Assembly (NCBI GenBank): GCA_018296165.2
Contig: JACKQL020000026.1
Coordinates: forward strand, 434,001-498,000
Length of the DNA: 64,000 nucleotides
Source: Termitomyces sp. T153
Lineage: Eukaryota > Basidiomycota > Agaricomycetes > Agaricales > Lyophyllaceae
Reading direction: 5' to 3'
Shown here: in pieces, positions 9,684 to 21,297 of the stretch
How the letters are laid out: every line of letters starts with the position of its first letter
Numbering within the stretch: the stretch's first letter is position 1
Made by a program: the position numbers and the translations under genes
The notes under the pieces: model-generated
Databases searched by the model: none
Told to the model about the DNA's origin: nothing
Seen by the model: only the letters and a program-made list of their open reading frames with translations

Positions 9684-11865
9684 ATGCCTCGTCGTCGCTC
9701 AGCAAAAGCTCGCAGCAGCAGTGGAAAACCGCGACCAATACATCGTGCTGATGACAAAATCAAAAAATGGAACAAGGCTTCCGACATTCCACGGGAGGAA
9801 GAAGACCTCTGTATGTTTTACGAAAGTGATTCTACTGTGCTCTACTTAATTCGGTATAGTTCATGATTCAAGGGACAAAGTGCTCTTGGAAGGTGATAAT
9901 GAGTGGCAACGGGATGATGACGATGATGAAGATGAAGTCTTTGCACTGAAGGGCATGGTCGATGAAGACGACGATGAGGATGTGGACATGGAATATGAGG
10001 AAGAAGCTGAAGACGCCGAGGCGGTTACTGAGACGAAGAAGGGAAGGGAAGGGAAGAAAAAGAAGAAAAAGAAAGGTAGCTCATCCGAAGAGGATTCGGA
10101 AACTGAGGAGGAAAGTTGGGGCAAGAGTAAAGCTGTCTGGTACTCTTCGAACGCGGCGCAGCTCGAATCTGACGATGAAGAGGGTAATGAACTGGAAGAA
10201 CAGGAGGCGAAAAGAATACAGAGTAAGATGCAGGAGGAGATGCAGGATGGTGACTTCGGGCTGGAGGATACTGTGGACACTGAGGTCGTAGACAACACTG
10301 AGTGCGTGCCTACTATACTTCTTTCTGCGACGTGTGCTCAACAGCCTCACCTTTGAGCAGCGGTCTTGCAGAGTCGGTGCTCACAGTAACTCAACAGCTT
10401 CCCCAGGATAAAAAACTTTTAATCCGTCATCTGGAAAAAATCAGCCCGGAAACTTTGGCCTTGGCACGCGATTGGGAAAACGCTGTTGAAACTTTGGCAA
10501 GAACCCAAGGAAAGATCAAAAAGTAACTTACAATCATACATTCTTAACAGGATCTGACCCATATTGACCAATATCATAGAATACAGGCTGAGAATCCAGA
10601 TGCATTGAGTCTCGGTATGCTGCACATCTACTACCGTAAGTCTTTTTTTCAGCAGTATCATCGCTTCATGAAACAAATCCTTTCCAGAGGCCTCCCTTAC
10701 ATACACCACGACACTCGCGTTCTATCTACATCTAGCAAGCTCGGAAAAGTATGCGCAACGCCCTGAACGCCTCAAGGCCCATCCTATCCTCCGTCGCCTT
10801 CTGACCTTGAAACAGTCTCTTGTCACTCTCGAAGATCTTGACTTTGCTGCCTCCGATTCCGAAGACGAGTCAGATGAGAATGATGAAGATGCAAGCATGA
10901 CATCCGACGACATCATGCTAGATGGGAAGGCTCTTTGGAATGACGATGATGAGGATATGCGCTTGCAGGATGATGAACTTGAGCTATTGCTGAAGGATCA
11001 GAAAGAAGCTGCGCTACACGAACCGCCAAAAAAGAAACGCAAGACTTTGAAAGCTGCCGCGAAAGCTACCGATGTTTCCCCAGTTTTCGATCTTGTCGAG
11101 CCGGAGTACCTTCCTTTGAAGACATCTTCATCTCGCAGTCTCTCCGACTCTGCTATTACAGACGCCTTTGGCGAGGCCACTTCCCTTCAACACGTAGATG
11201 CCGCTGACAAGTCTGCTCGAAGGAAATCTCTACGCTTCCATACGTCGAAGATCGAGAGTGCCAGCGCTAGACGTAAAGGCGCCCGGAGCCAGGCCTTGGG
11301 AGGAGATGACGACATACCTTATCGTGAGCGGAAGAAAGAGAGGGATGCTCGTCTTTCCAGAGAGAATACTAAAAATAGAGGGCATGGCGGTGAAGATTTG
11401 GATGACACAGAATCCAAAATACGAACAGAGATGACAGGAAGAGATGATGACGAGGCCCTAGAAGACGCTGATGGTTATTACGAACTTGTCAAGAAGCAAG
11501 CAAAGACCAAAAAAGAGCACAAGAAAGCTGAGTACGAAGCGATGGTTGAAGCTGCTCGGTAGGATTCCCCTGCCTCTTTGTATCTCCTGTTTAACATGTC
11601 TCTTTCCAGTCCTAATTTCAGCGAGGATGCTACTGCTGGTCCACGGTCACTCACACGAGCAATATTGGCGAACAAAGGTCTCACTCCTCACCGTCCAAAA
11701 AGTGTTCGCAATCCACGGGTCAAGAAACGGCTCAGGTTTGAGAAGGCGAAGAAGAAGCTTTCTTCACAGAAAGCTGTCTACAAGGGCGGGCTCGCAGAGA
11801 CTGGAAGATACGACGGAGAGAGATCTGGTATTTCGAAGGTTGTCAAAAGTACTCGTCTTGGATAA
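9684..11865 (+). CDS. UTP3: U3 snoRNP / SSU processome protein Utp3 (Sas10 family)
   Basis: Utp3/Sas10 acts in the nucleolus in the small-subunit processome that makes 18S rRNA. Six exons join in frame (9684-9810, 9860-10301, 10358-10522, 10580-10635, 10688-11558, 11610-11865), about 638 residues. Visible parts are a basic N-terminus, the block FHDSRDKVLLEGDNEW, long acidic and lysine runs, a helical Sas10/Utp3 middle domain (LTYTTTLAFYLHLASSEKY, then PILRRLLTLKQSL), and the C-terminal Sas10 domain with ILANKGLTPHRPKSVRNPR and TGRYDGERSGISKVV. The first ATG gives the conserved start. An apparent stop after GKIKK is removed by the 57-nt intron 10523-10579. The end converges on FCF2. Confidence 0.93.
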
Positions 11866-12133
11866 CTCTTTCACGCTGGAATTTTGTCCTTACTTTGGCA
11901 CCGCCGGACTACATAATAGAATTTTACCGTGCAACATGAGAAGCCCGGCCACTTTGCGGTCAACAAGTATCACACCTCTCAATAACATAGATAATGATTA
12001 AAGCGGTTCGACGATTCAAGATTCGTTCGTATCGAAATTGTTATTCACGACAAATGTTCAGAAATCAAGTTAGTTGAGATAACACAACAGCTAAAGTATC
12101 TTGCACTGAACGGGTATCTGAACCATTTCTGAA

Positions 12134-13230
12134 TCACCACTTCGGCCTCCGCATGGCCTTCTTAGCCGCTAACGTATTCTTCCCTTTCGCGCCCCGCACG
12201 CTTTGAAGTTCTTCAAACTTCTTCTTTGCGTACCGCTTCGCCTCTGCATCATCCACCAACTCGTCCACCAGTGTCCGTTTGCGATTCGCACGACTAAGAT
12301 TCTCCCCGCTGGCAGTCCCAAATGGCATACTTGACGGAAGTATTGTGCCAATCTTGCATCACAAATATGTCAGTGTGGGTGAGTATGGAAAGCAGGTCAT
12401 GATACTAACCGCGAAATACTTCGGAAGGCCCTTGATTCCCTTTCCTTCGCCTTCATCTTTCCGATAAAATCGTTTTGGGTCAAGCTGGTTCCGTAGACGA
12501 AGAGCTTCCACATCTCGGTACAACCGCGGAAGATCAGCCTCTGCTGGAGCAGGTAAATCGAACCAATCTGAACCAGCAGTCTTATTTTTTATCTGTAGTT
12601 GGCTCCGTTGATGTGTTTAGTGGGACGAAATTTGGTCACGTACTTCTTTCCTTTCTTTACGCGTCAGCGGCTTCCCGGACTTTGTAAGCTCTGGAGGTGG
12701 AACTGGTGGAGACGGTACGGCTTGCGATGATGAAGCTTTTTCCGCTGATTCAACACCCGGATCCCTCATTCTTAAATGACCATCGAATCGAGAGATGCCG
12801 AGCTCAAAATAGGATGGGGGTACATTTCCTGGGTCCAGCATGGGTAACGGTCTAAACGAAATTCACTCAATTTCATTCGACACTTTTTTCTGAGTAGAGG
12901 TGTATATTGAACGCACTTTCGCCCTGGATCCTCATCCAAGGCAATAACCTCTTCTGTAGCCGAAAAACTTGACAGCTTTTCCGTTGCAGCGGCAGCTGCA
13001 TAATTTTGACGCGCCTTTTCCAGCAAGTTTTCAAGGTATTCGGGAGTTACTGAATCATCGCTGTCTGAATCAGAGTCCGAGTGCTCCGAACTACTACTAT
13101 CTGACGGCTCTGAACTTTCAGATGTAGATGATTGAAGGTCCAAGGGTATTTCTGGAGACATCAGTCCATGCAAGTATAGCGTCTAAATTCGCATACCAAC
13201 GGCCTTTTCCTTCCCTTTCCTGCTTGACAT
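12134..13230 (-). CDS. FCF2: rRNA-processing protein Fcf2
   Basis: Fcf2 is a nucleolar factor for early pre-rRNA cleavages leading to 18S rRNA. Five exons (13230-13197, 13151-12917, 12851-12644, 12592-12410, 12352-12134) join in frame to 292 residues. The N-terminal half is serine/acid-rich and low in complexity. The C-terminal half is the Fcf2 domain: GSDWFDLPAP, LRLRNQLDPKRFYRKD, GLPKYFAIGTI, TLVDELVDDAEAKRYAKKKF. The lysine-rich tail ends AMRRPKW. The start is in a 107-bp divergent promoter shared with COQ5. Two neighbours, UTP3 and FCF2, therefore serve the same pathway. Confidence 0.92.
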
Positions 13231-13337
13231 CGTCGATGATAACATTGGTAAATGGAAAGGGCAAAAGTTCTGAAATTTCAGTGATCGGTATCACGTGGTG
13301 ACACTTCCTTCAGGCCATCGCTGAACCTGATTCGGCC

Positions 13338-14339
13338 ATGTTTCATCTTTCTCGCACCATACGAGTGTCACTACCCAAGACTCTTCGTTCGACACGTTCA
13401 ATCTCCTCGCAAACTTCTTCAACGCCCGAAAAACCTGCTCCTCGAACTGCTTCTTTCGGCTTCAGGACTGTCCCAGAAGAATCTAAAGAAACCCTAGTCA
13501 AAGAAGTTTTTGACTCGGTCGCCTCAAACTATGATCTCATGAATGATGCCACATCTTTTGGTGTGCACAGGTTATGGAAAGACTCTTATGTCTCTTCGCT
13601 CAAGCCAGGACGAAAAGGCCCGTTGCGGTGTATAGACGTTGCGGGCGGTACAGGAGATATTGCTCTGCGTATATTGGACTATGCCCGGGAGAACTATGCG
13701 GATAGAGAGACGACCGTAGCAATTGTGGACATCAATGCGCAGATGTTGAAGGAGGGTTATCGTCGTTTCAAGAAAACGATGTACCATAATAGTATGCTTT
13801 CGTCTCTATTCCTCACGTAACAACCCGCTCATGCATCCCGAAGCACCACAGATTTCTTTTCATGAAGCCAACGCACAGGCATTGCCTGCAGAAGTATTCC
13901 CGGACCATACATTTGATCTATATACTATCGCCTTCGGCATTCGTAATTGTACTTCGATACCTGATGTTCTAAAGGAAGCACATCGCGTTCTCAAACCCGG
14001 AGGGACATTTGCTTGTCTTGAGTTTAGTCGCGTGAACAACCCGCTTCTCAGCACGTATGTACAAACTCAATGCTGTTCCTTTCTGTTTTTTCTCACTATC
14101 GTTACAGACTCTATGACCATTATTCGTTCACAATGATACCGCTTCTAGGTACCATACTGGCTGGAGATAGAAGCTCATATCAGTACCTCGTTGAATCTAT
14201 CCGCAAATTTCCACCACAACCCGAGTTTGCTCGGATGATACGAGATGCGGGCTTTACTACGGGAGAGGACGTTGATGGTGGTGCATGGGAAGACATGTGG
14301 GGAGGTATAGCATGCGTTCACAAGGGAGTAAAACTGTAG
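13338..14339 (+). CDS. COQ5: 2-methoxy-6-polyprenyl-1,4-benzoquinol methylase, mitochondrial (Coq5)
   Basis: Coq5 is the S-adenosylmethionine-dependent C-methyltransferase of ubiquinone synthesis, on the matrix side of the mitochondrial inner membrane. Three exons (13338-13791, 13844-14054, 14108-14339) give 298 residues. The first 25 residues are rich in R, S and T with no acids, a likely mitochondrial presequence. Motifs seen are [19 protein letters not shown], the SAM-binding [43 protein letters not shown] and [12 protein letters not shown]. The length is typical of the family. No defects seen. Confidence 0.95.
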
Positions 14340-14555
14340 ACTACAGAGCCAAAACAACTTTATAATATAATAGATAGGTCGCCAAAGTTACTGTCGCGAA
14401 CAAGGACTTTGCTACGCTTTTTGTTCTATTCTTGTCTGTCGGCCCATGGAGATTGTTTCCGATCACCAAATGTGGCACAAACCTCGCTGTTATATACGGT
14501 TGCCCCTACTGTTGCTGCGAGGTCAATACATACCCTTGCTCTGGCCATCACCAAA

Positions 14556-17342
14556 ATGACTACTCCGCATCCCGTGCTTCCTCCAACAGCCGATCTCCAG
14601 TCCACCTGGGCCTTCCTCGAAGAAGGCGTCGACCACATCATGACCAAACTCCATACTGGCGTTTCGTACTCCAAGGTGCTTACAACCCACTGCTTCTGGT
14701 GATTACAAGCCCCGATCTCTTGCTCTACAGTACATGTCCTTATACACCGTTGCGTACAATTATTGCACGTCTGCGAAAATCCGTACATCAGATTCATTGG
14801 GTATCGGCAATCGAAGTAAGTCTGCCTACAACCTTTTTTTCACCCGCGCCATGCATATGATCCGTCTGGGGTGTTGATTATACTGTACAATCGCAGCTGG
14901 AGCCAACTTGATGGGCACGGATCTGTATAACAATCTCGTTCGATACTTTACCATCAATCTACAGTCACTTCGCCAGGTAAGGCGTCTTACCGAGTATCAT
15001 CCCTAGTTAGTATGCGCTGATTGAGTTGAGTTCTAGGTTACTGATAGTCTGCAAGATGAAGCGCTCCTCCGTTATTATGCGAATGAATGGGAGCGATATA
15101 CTACAGGCGCCAATTACATCAACCGTCTGTTTACTTATCTGAACCGGCATTGGGTGAAGAGGGAACGAGAGGAAGGACGGAGACAAGTCTATCCTGTCTA
15201 CACTGTACGCCAATATTCCAGCCTCAGTCCAATCCGCAAATATTGATTTTGGAACAGTTAGCGCTTTTACAGTGGAACGTCCATCTATTCACGCCTATCC
15301 AGCGAAACAACGCCAGACTCACGAATGTTGTTCTTCGGATGATTGAGAGGCAACGAAACGGCGAATCCATAGACCAAGGTCTGATCAAGAAAGTCGTCAA
15401 TTCATTCGTCTCGCTCGGGCTGGACGAGACGGACGTGAACAATGAGTGTCTTCAGACGTATAGAGACAACTTTGAAACACCCTTCCTTGAAGCAACGGCG
15501 GCGTACTACAAGAAGGAGTCGAAATCGTTCTTGGATACTCACAGTATCTCTGACTATCTCAAGAAAGCTGAAGAACGACTTCGAGAAGAGGAGGATCGCG
15601 TCGAGCGGTACCTGAACTCTGCGTCGCGGCGGGCTCTCATGTCTACGTGCGAAGAGATTCTGATTAAGGAACACCAGGAGGTGATGTGCCGGCACTTCCA
15701 ACAACTGCTAGAATTCGAGAAGGACGAGGACTTGCAGCGTATGCACGCTCTACTTTCGCGCCTGGAAGGTGGTCTTGAGCCTCTTCACAAGGAATTCGAG
15801 AGCTTCGTCAAGAACGCGGGACTCTCTGCGATCTTAACGCTCGCAGGTGAGGCAGACGCAGACGCAGACACTGAGGATCCCAAGGCGTATGTGAACACCC
15901 TTATGGCGGTCTATAATAAATACCGAGGGCTGGTTCAGAGGAGTTTCAGGGGAGAGTCTGGGTTCATGGCGAGTCTGGACAGGGCGAATCGGGACTACGT
16001 GAATCGGAATGCAATGACTGGCAATTCTGATCTAAAATCCCCCGAGTTGCTCGCGAAATACGCTGATCTGGTGCTTAGGAAGAACAACAAAATGGCAGGA
16101 GAAGATAATGTCGAGGTTGCGTTGCAGAACGTGGTACGTCCGTCCGTCCGTGTAGATGGGGTGATTTTTTTTTTGAGAAGTTTCAGGTGATTCTGTTGAA
16201 TTATACGAGCGACAAGGATATTTTCCAGACGTTTTACCATAATAGGCTTGTTAAACGACTAGTCCACGGGGTGTCTGCGTCGGAGGACAGTGAAACGTCC
16301 ATGATCAGCAAATTAGGGGACACGTGCGGGGCGAGTTACACTGGTCGACTTTCAAAAATGCTACGTGGTCCGTCCATCCCTTTTCTCCTCATAACTGTAT
16401 AAACGCGTCCCTTTACAGACACGAAAGTGAGTAAAGACGTCAGTGATGCGTTTAGGCAGGAGACGCGTAGCACCAAAGTCGATTTCAGCATCGTAGCTCT
16501 CGCGATCAACATGTGGACGTCGAAAATCCCCGAACATGAATTTATAATTCCACGAGAGATTCTACCGACATATACTAGGTTCTCGCAGTATTATGAGCAC
16601 AAATTTCAGGGGCGCAAGCTCGTTTGGCTGTGGAATTACTCCAAGAACGAACTGACGACTAATTACTTGAACCAAAAGTACCTACTCCTCACATCGACGT
16701 ACCAGACGGCGATTCTTTTGCAGTTTAATAATAACGACACGTTGTCGTTGGACGAGCTGTTCGAAGCTACGTCTATACCGAAAGACTACCTCGAACAAAT
16801 CCTTGCTCTTTTCGTCAAGGCCAAACTGCTCATCCACGAAGAGACGGATCAATACGATTTGAATCCGAGTGAGTGACGCGGGGTTCTACTACGCAGGGGT
16901 GACTGATCAGTGCTTTGTAGACTTTAGATCGAAGAAGATTCGTATTAACCTTAATCTGCCTATTAGAGCTGAAGAAAAGGCAGAGGTTAGAGATGTGCAG
17001 AGTACGGTTGGAGTGGATAGGATTACGCTTCTTCAGGCTATCATTGTTCGGTCAGTGTCGCTGACGTTGATAAGCCGCCCCCCGCTGATGTTATATAGGA
17101 TCATGAAGAATCGCAAGATTATGAATCATCAGGCTCTTATTCAGGAAGTTATAACGCTGGTTTCGCACCGGTTCGCGCCTCAGATTCCTGATATGAAGAA
17201 GGTTCAAGGATCTACCTTGTTTTCGATTAACAAGTTCGCTAAAATTGACCTTTGATCTTTGCAGGCGATCTTTTGTCTGTTGGAAAAAGAATTCATCGAG
17301 CGTGTGGAAGGCTCAAAAGACACTTATCAGTACGTCGCCTAG
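14556..17342 (+). CDS. CUL1: Cullin, CUL1/Cdc53 type (SCF ubiquitin ligase scaffold)
   Basis: Cullin 1 holds Skp1/F-box substrate receptors at its N-terminus and the Rbx1 RING protein at its C-terminus. The start MTTPHPVLPPTADLQSTW is followed after one intron by YMSLYTVAYNYCTS, a CUL1-type N-terminus. Cullin-repeat sequence continues to the cullin-homology region (DIFQTFYHNRLVKRL; KLGDTCGASYTGRLSKM; FQGRKLVWLWNYSKNEL). The last part has the Nedd8 domain with IVRIMKNRKIMNH; the lysine at 17106-17108 is the expected neddylation site. The protein ends EGSKDTYQYVA. About eleven short introns were placed by eye, including ones at 16134-16187 and 17243-17263 regions. CUL1 is preferred over other cullins from the N-terminus. 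Confidence 0.92.
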
Positions 17343-18016
17343 TGGACTCGACGACGTTTGTATTTCTGCGGAACGGATACCGTGTGTTGTTTGGGATATC
17401 TTGTAATCACCTTGTTGTAATTTATATCCATGATAATAGATTGTACTAATAGGGCCTATGACCCGGATCAGCATGGACAGCCTCTCGGCTGTTCCACAAT
17501 TCCTTCCGGCCGAATACATAGGCCCAATCACCCGACCAACGTCATTGTAGAAACAGGCCCCTGACATGAAACCGCACACACACACACACACACACGTACC
17601 CCTTGAAAATGATGGATGTGAGACGTGTGGCTGGGTATGGGCTGTACGTTCACAGGCCTTATCGATGACGTCGTTGTTTTCGAATACTTGTGTTTGAGTC
17701 GGTGTTGGTGGTTGTGTGAAACGTGTGCGTCGAGGCGGCGCGTTTGGATTTGGATTTGGTGGGTGTGCTGCTGTGGATGGACTCTTGGTGGAACGTATTG
17801 GAGTCGGTGTATCTCAAAGGACACATTCTAGGATTATGGTGTGTATAGGGCTGGTCATCTCCATCTTTATCCGCATTAGCGATATTTTCCATTTCCCTCC
17901 TGATCAGCACGAGTGGTTGTGGCGTGTTTACTTTGCATGAACGCCGCTGCTGGGATTATTATCGTACATACATTGTGACAAATCGTGACTGATGAGCGGC
18001 ACCTGACTTTTTTGCC
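17343..18016. other. Intergenic region with a (CA)n microsatellite
   Basis: No supported gene. A CA dinucleotide run lies at about 17575-17595. The region covers the 3' side of the cullin gene and the promoter side of RTT109. Open frames here are short and low in complexity. Confidence 0.6.
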
Positions 18017-19171
18017 ATGACGACGACGACGACGACACCGAACCTGCGAGAGGCCCTGCTGGGAGCGCTGAGCGAGCTAGGGGGCACGCGCACGTTCCAT
18101 TTGCACGTTCTGGTCAGCACGGCGCGGAAACACGGGGACCTGTTCCCATTCGCGAACCCACGGCCGCGGGCGTATCTGCAAGACATCCTGATCCTGCTCT
18201 CGGAGGAAAAGGAGGGGGGCCCACGGAAGCTGGTGGTGGGTGTCGAGGCGCACGTGTACGCGATCCCCAGCACGCGCAGCGCGATTTTGTATGTTTCGAA
18301 AGTGGACACGACGGGCCAGGCGTCTGCGCCGTCGCCGACGTTTTGCGTTGTGCAGACGCTGATTGGGTTTTATGTGGACGGGAGGACGCGGCCGCGGCTG
18401 GCTGGGGACGTGGAGCACGTATGGGTGCACGTGTTTGCGCGGGCACAGGGACAGTATTTGTTTCCGAATTCTGCAGAGTACGAGGGCAAGCGGCCGCTGA
18501 GCGACGTGCAGCTGTGTAGGTGGTGGAAACGGGTGTTTGAGGCGGTGGAGGCGGGGCTTGGGACGGGGAGTCGTCGGAGGCTGTATTATGTGCTGCCAGG
18601 GTATGGGGAGATGGAGGCTGTGCAGGCACTGGGGTCTGCTGGGAAGTGGACGTACGGGCACCCGTACGGGGAGACCGAGATTGTGCTGCCGTGCCCACGG
18701 GGGGACAGTCTGGGACACTACATACCGTCGTTTGAAGACGATCCCAAGGGGCGGTTCATGGAGGAGATTGCGTACAGCACCGAGTCGCCGCGGGGGAAGC
18801 GGACGCAGGGGGAACTTGGGAAAGTTGATGGAGATGAATTTTGGGAACGGATGTCGTTCCGGCAGGAGTGTGTTGCAGGGGCTGTGACGGGGTTTTTCGT
18901 GCTAGGGATCAGTAGCAGCAGTACATCGCCCTGTGGAGCAGAGGCAGGGCTGGTGGGGGCACAGGTTGTGGAGCGGGTGCTGGGGATGGTGGGGGCGCAC
19001 GAGTTCTCGAGCGAGGAGCGGACGGTGCGGGGGACGGCGGTGGTGGAGGGGGGCATCCGGGGGCTGTGTGGGGACGTGAGCGGGAGGGTGGCGACGGCGG
19101 GGGCAGCAGCGGGGGCACAGGCAGCAGCGGGACCGGCTGTGACGGTGCTGACTGCGCGTAGAAAGCGTTGA
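18017..19171 (+). CDS. RTT109: Histone acetyltransferase Rtt109 (H3 K56)
   Basis: Rtt109 acetylates lysine 56 of newly made histone H3 with histone chaperones during replication and repair; the family is fungal. The single exon encodes 384 residues. Motifs seen are the N-terminal block FHLHVLVSTARKH, RPLSDVQLCRWWKRVF, FEDDPKGRFMEEIA and FWERMSFRQECVAGAVTGFF. The DDPK.RF segment contains the lysine known to be auto-acetylated in the family, and F.E.M.FRQEC is its signature. The C-terminal third is alanine/glycine-rich. Codons strongly favour G at third positions, unlike most neighbours. The start is the first ATG, in an ACG repeat. Confidence 0.85.
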   Translation: MTTTTTTPNLREALLGALSELGGTRTFHLHVLVSTARKHGDLFPFANPRPRAYLQDILILLSEEKEGGPRKLVVGVEAHVYAIPSTRSAILYVSKVDTTGQASAPSPTFCVVQTLIGFYVDGRTRPRLAGDVEHVWVHVFARAQGQYLFPNSAEYEGKRPLSDVQLCRWWKRVFEAVEAGLGTGSRRRLYYVLPGYGEMEAVQALGSAGKWTYGHPYGETEIVLPCPRGDSLGHYIPSFEDDPKGRFMEEIAYSTESPRGKRTQGELGKVDGDEFWERMSFRQECVAGAVTGFFVLGISSSSTSPCGAEAGLVGAQVVERVLGMVGAHEFSSEERTVRGTAVVEGGIRGLCGDVSGRVATAGAAAGAQAAAGPAVTVLTARRKR

Positions 19172-19230
19172 TCCGTACAAAGATGTGTTTCAGGATTTGT
19201 ATATAAGCGGCGTGATGCTGCGGCTTTGTT

Positions 19231-20538
19231 ATGGCCTCCCTCCCGTCGTTTGCCCAGGCCTTTAGCAGCCAGTCGCTGGCGAACATTGCCCCGCTGCGCC
19301 TCCCGCCCATCGACGACGCCGGCGACAAGCACAACGACCGTCGCAAACGCGACCACAGCGATGCCAGCGATGCGCGCACGCCCGACCACCACGACCCCGC
19401 CCCCGCGCCCTCCGCCACCCTCCCCTCCCCCAGCAAGCGCCGCCGCGTCACCATCAGCGGCGCACCCCATCCCCTCGACACCGACGTCCGTGCGCCCCCA
19501 GAGCCCTCCTCCACCCCCATCTCCCCCGTCGTCATGGGCCTCGCCATCAACCCCACCGCCGCCGACCGCGTCAAGTCCATGCTCTCCGTCAAGCAGAAAC
19601 AAAAGGCCCTCATCCAGCAGCGCAGGGGCAGTGCCGCCGCCCTCCTCTCCCCCGAGCCCCCCATCAGCTTTGCCCGCCGCCGCGCAGAACAGCTCGGCTC
19701 CTCCAAAAAAAAGCCCGCCGATATCCTCATCAGCCCCCGCGAGCCCCACACCCAGCCCGCCATCCAGAGTGCGCCCCCCCAGAGCTCCTTTGCCCGCTTT
19801 CCCATGGCCCTCCCCCGTCTCCCCTCTGTCCTCGCCGCCCCCGACACCAACGTCCGCCGCATCGCCGCTCCCGTCCCCCCCACCCCCACCAGGCTCGCCA
19901 TCGCCCGATCGCCCCCGGCCGCCTCTGTCCCCATCGCCTCCACCCACACCGACAAGGCCGCCTTCCTCGCCCCCTTTGAGGTCTTTTACGACGCCCTCAA
20001 CGACTCCAAACAGCTCAAATCCTGGCTCGCCGAGCAGCTCCAGCGCTCCAACTCGATCATCACCCAGCAGCAGGAAGCCGTCGAAAAACAGCTCGCTCCC
20101 ATCCGCCACGAGATGCACGCCCTCCAGCGCCGCGTCGAGGAGCTCGAGGACGCCCTGCGCGCCGCCACCGGCACCAGCCGCCTCAGCGTCGATCTCGGCC
20201 CCGCCAAACGCAGCGGCACAAAGTCTCCCCTCCGCAACGGCATAACAAACAGCCCCATCCCCACCGAGTCCTACACATTCCCTGCGCCCCCGCCCTCCTC
20301 ATCCTCGTCCTCGTCCTCCTGCGCCAACCTCGAGCCCTCGCTGTCCTCCCGCCGCCGCACCGCAGCAACAGCCTCGTCCTCCCCAAATTGGGACACCGCC
20401 CCTGATCCCGAGACAGAGGACCCCAAGAGCACACGCCCCGCGCTGCAGGCCCCCGACAGACCCGCGCTCAGCAGGCACCCCTCCATGTCGGGCGAGAGCA
20501 CCAGCAGGAGGAACTCTGTCATTGACGGCGGTGGATAA
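19231..20538 (+). CDS. Uncharacterised coiled-coil protein, 435 residues
   Basis: I do not recognise a family. The single open frame starts 59 bp after RTT109 on the same strand. Residues 1-120 are charged and disordered with a basic stretch SKRRRVTISG that could be a nuclear signal. Around 105-140 is NPTAADRVKSMLSVKQKQK, a likely conserved helix. About residues 245-310 form a coiled coil (FEVFYDALNDSKQLKSWLAE, then a glutamine/glutamate-rich helix with RRVEELEDALRAA). The C-terminus is serine-rich. Third positions are strongly C-biased, which with stop-free length supports a real gene. A nuclear role is only a guess from the basic stretch. Confidence 0.72.
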   Translation: MASLPSFAQAFSSQSLANIAPLRLPPIDDAGDKHNDRRKRDHSDASDARTPDHHDPAPAPSATLPSPSKRRRVTISGAPHPLDTDVRAPPEPSSTPISPVVMGLAINPTAADRVKSMLSVKQKQKALIQQRRGSAAALLSPEPPISFARRRAEQLGSSKKKPADILISPREPHTQPAIQSAPPQSSFARFPMALPRLPSVLAAPDTNVRRIAAPVPPTPTRLAIARSPPAASVPIASTHTDKAAFLAPFEVFYDALNDSKQLKSWLAEQLQRSNSIITQQQEAVEKQLAPIRHEMHALQRRVEELEDALRAATGTSRLSVDLGPAKRSGTKSPLRNGITNSPIPTESYTFPAPPPSSSSSSSSCANLEPSLSSRRRTAATASSSPNWDTAPDPETEDPKSTRPALQAPDRPALSRHPSMSGESTSRRNSVIDGGG

Positions 20539-21127
20539 GCAGGTGCTGCAGTGGTACCCGGACACTCTCTTTCTTTTTTGTTATTCTACTTTGGACAAAA
20601 TTCCGACTCTACACCCCAGAGACTTTTTGCTTATCATTTTTGGGTTACGGGCTTATTATCGTTTGCGTGGCTACCCCCTCTTGTTTATTGCTTTTGGTAC
20701 GGTACATGTACATACGCCTCTCGTTTGCTCTTGTTCTCGTTTCTGCTGTCGTATGGTCTCGTCTTTTTTTTTTATGTGTACTTTATACTCTGACACTGTC
20801 TTCTGCCCGAGAGCTTGTGCGCGTGCGTATGTGCTTTCTTTGTTAGGCTTGCTAAGGCTTCGAGAAGGGTGTTCATCACACATCAGGTTTTGATTGAGTG
20901 TACGTACATAGGGGAGGGAGCGAAGCGTACCGCCACGGCTCCACCCGAGAACGTAGGTACGTAAGTACGTGCTTGTACAAGTAAGGAGGACCCTGACCTG
21001 ACCCATTGACGGAAAAGCGCCGGTGAAATAGGCTTTGTGATTAGCCTTTAGGTTTTGTGGGCTGCACGCCTCCTGGTTTCGAGTCTGAGTTTTAGCATGG
21101 ACATAGGGGCGCGCCGCCGGGAGTGCG
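20539..21127. other. Intergenic region
   Basis: No supported gene. The first part is T-rich and probably the 3' untranslated region of the upstream gene. At 20,898-20,980 there are repeated GTAC words in a G/C-rich context, without a clear function. Confidence 0.5.
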
Positions 21128-21297
21128 ATCTAATCTTATCGGGCAGGTGGATGGGGTCGGGTTGGAGATTTCGCCGTTTCGTCGTTCGTTTCTTTAGGCT
21201 TGAAGGAAGTAATTTCGGACATGCGCGCGCTATTTTTGGTGTCTTTGGTTTCTACTGCAACGAGTTTCGTATCGTTGGACGACGTATCCTGTGCGAT

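Noticed and set aside
9861..10298. Serine-rich minus-strand frame opposite the acidic part of UTP3
   Set aside because: Antisense of GAA/GAT repeats reads as TTC/ATC-type serine codons; it is a shadow of the acidic tract.
10500..10580. Apparent premature stop in UTP3 after GKIKK
   Set aside because: A canonical GT-AG intron (10523-10579) restores the frame and joins to IQAENPDALSLGM, matching the expected domain.
17575..17595. (CA)n run as a regulatory element
   Set aside because: A plain microsatellite with no supporting context.
18718..20118. Antisense open frame of 466 codons across RTT109 and its neighbour, and other long frames here
   Set aside because: It runs through two well-supported plus-strand frames, its sequence is glycine/low-complexity, and it is explained by extreme GC skew removing stop codons.
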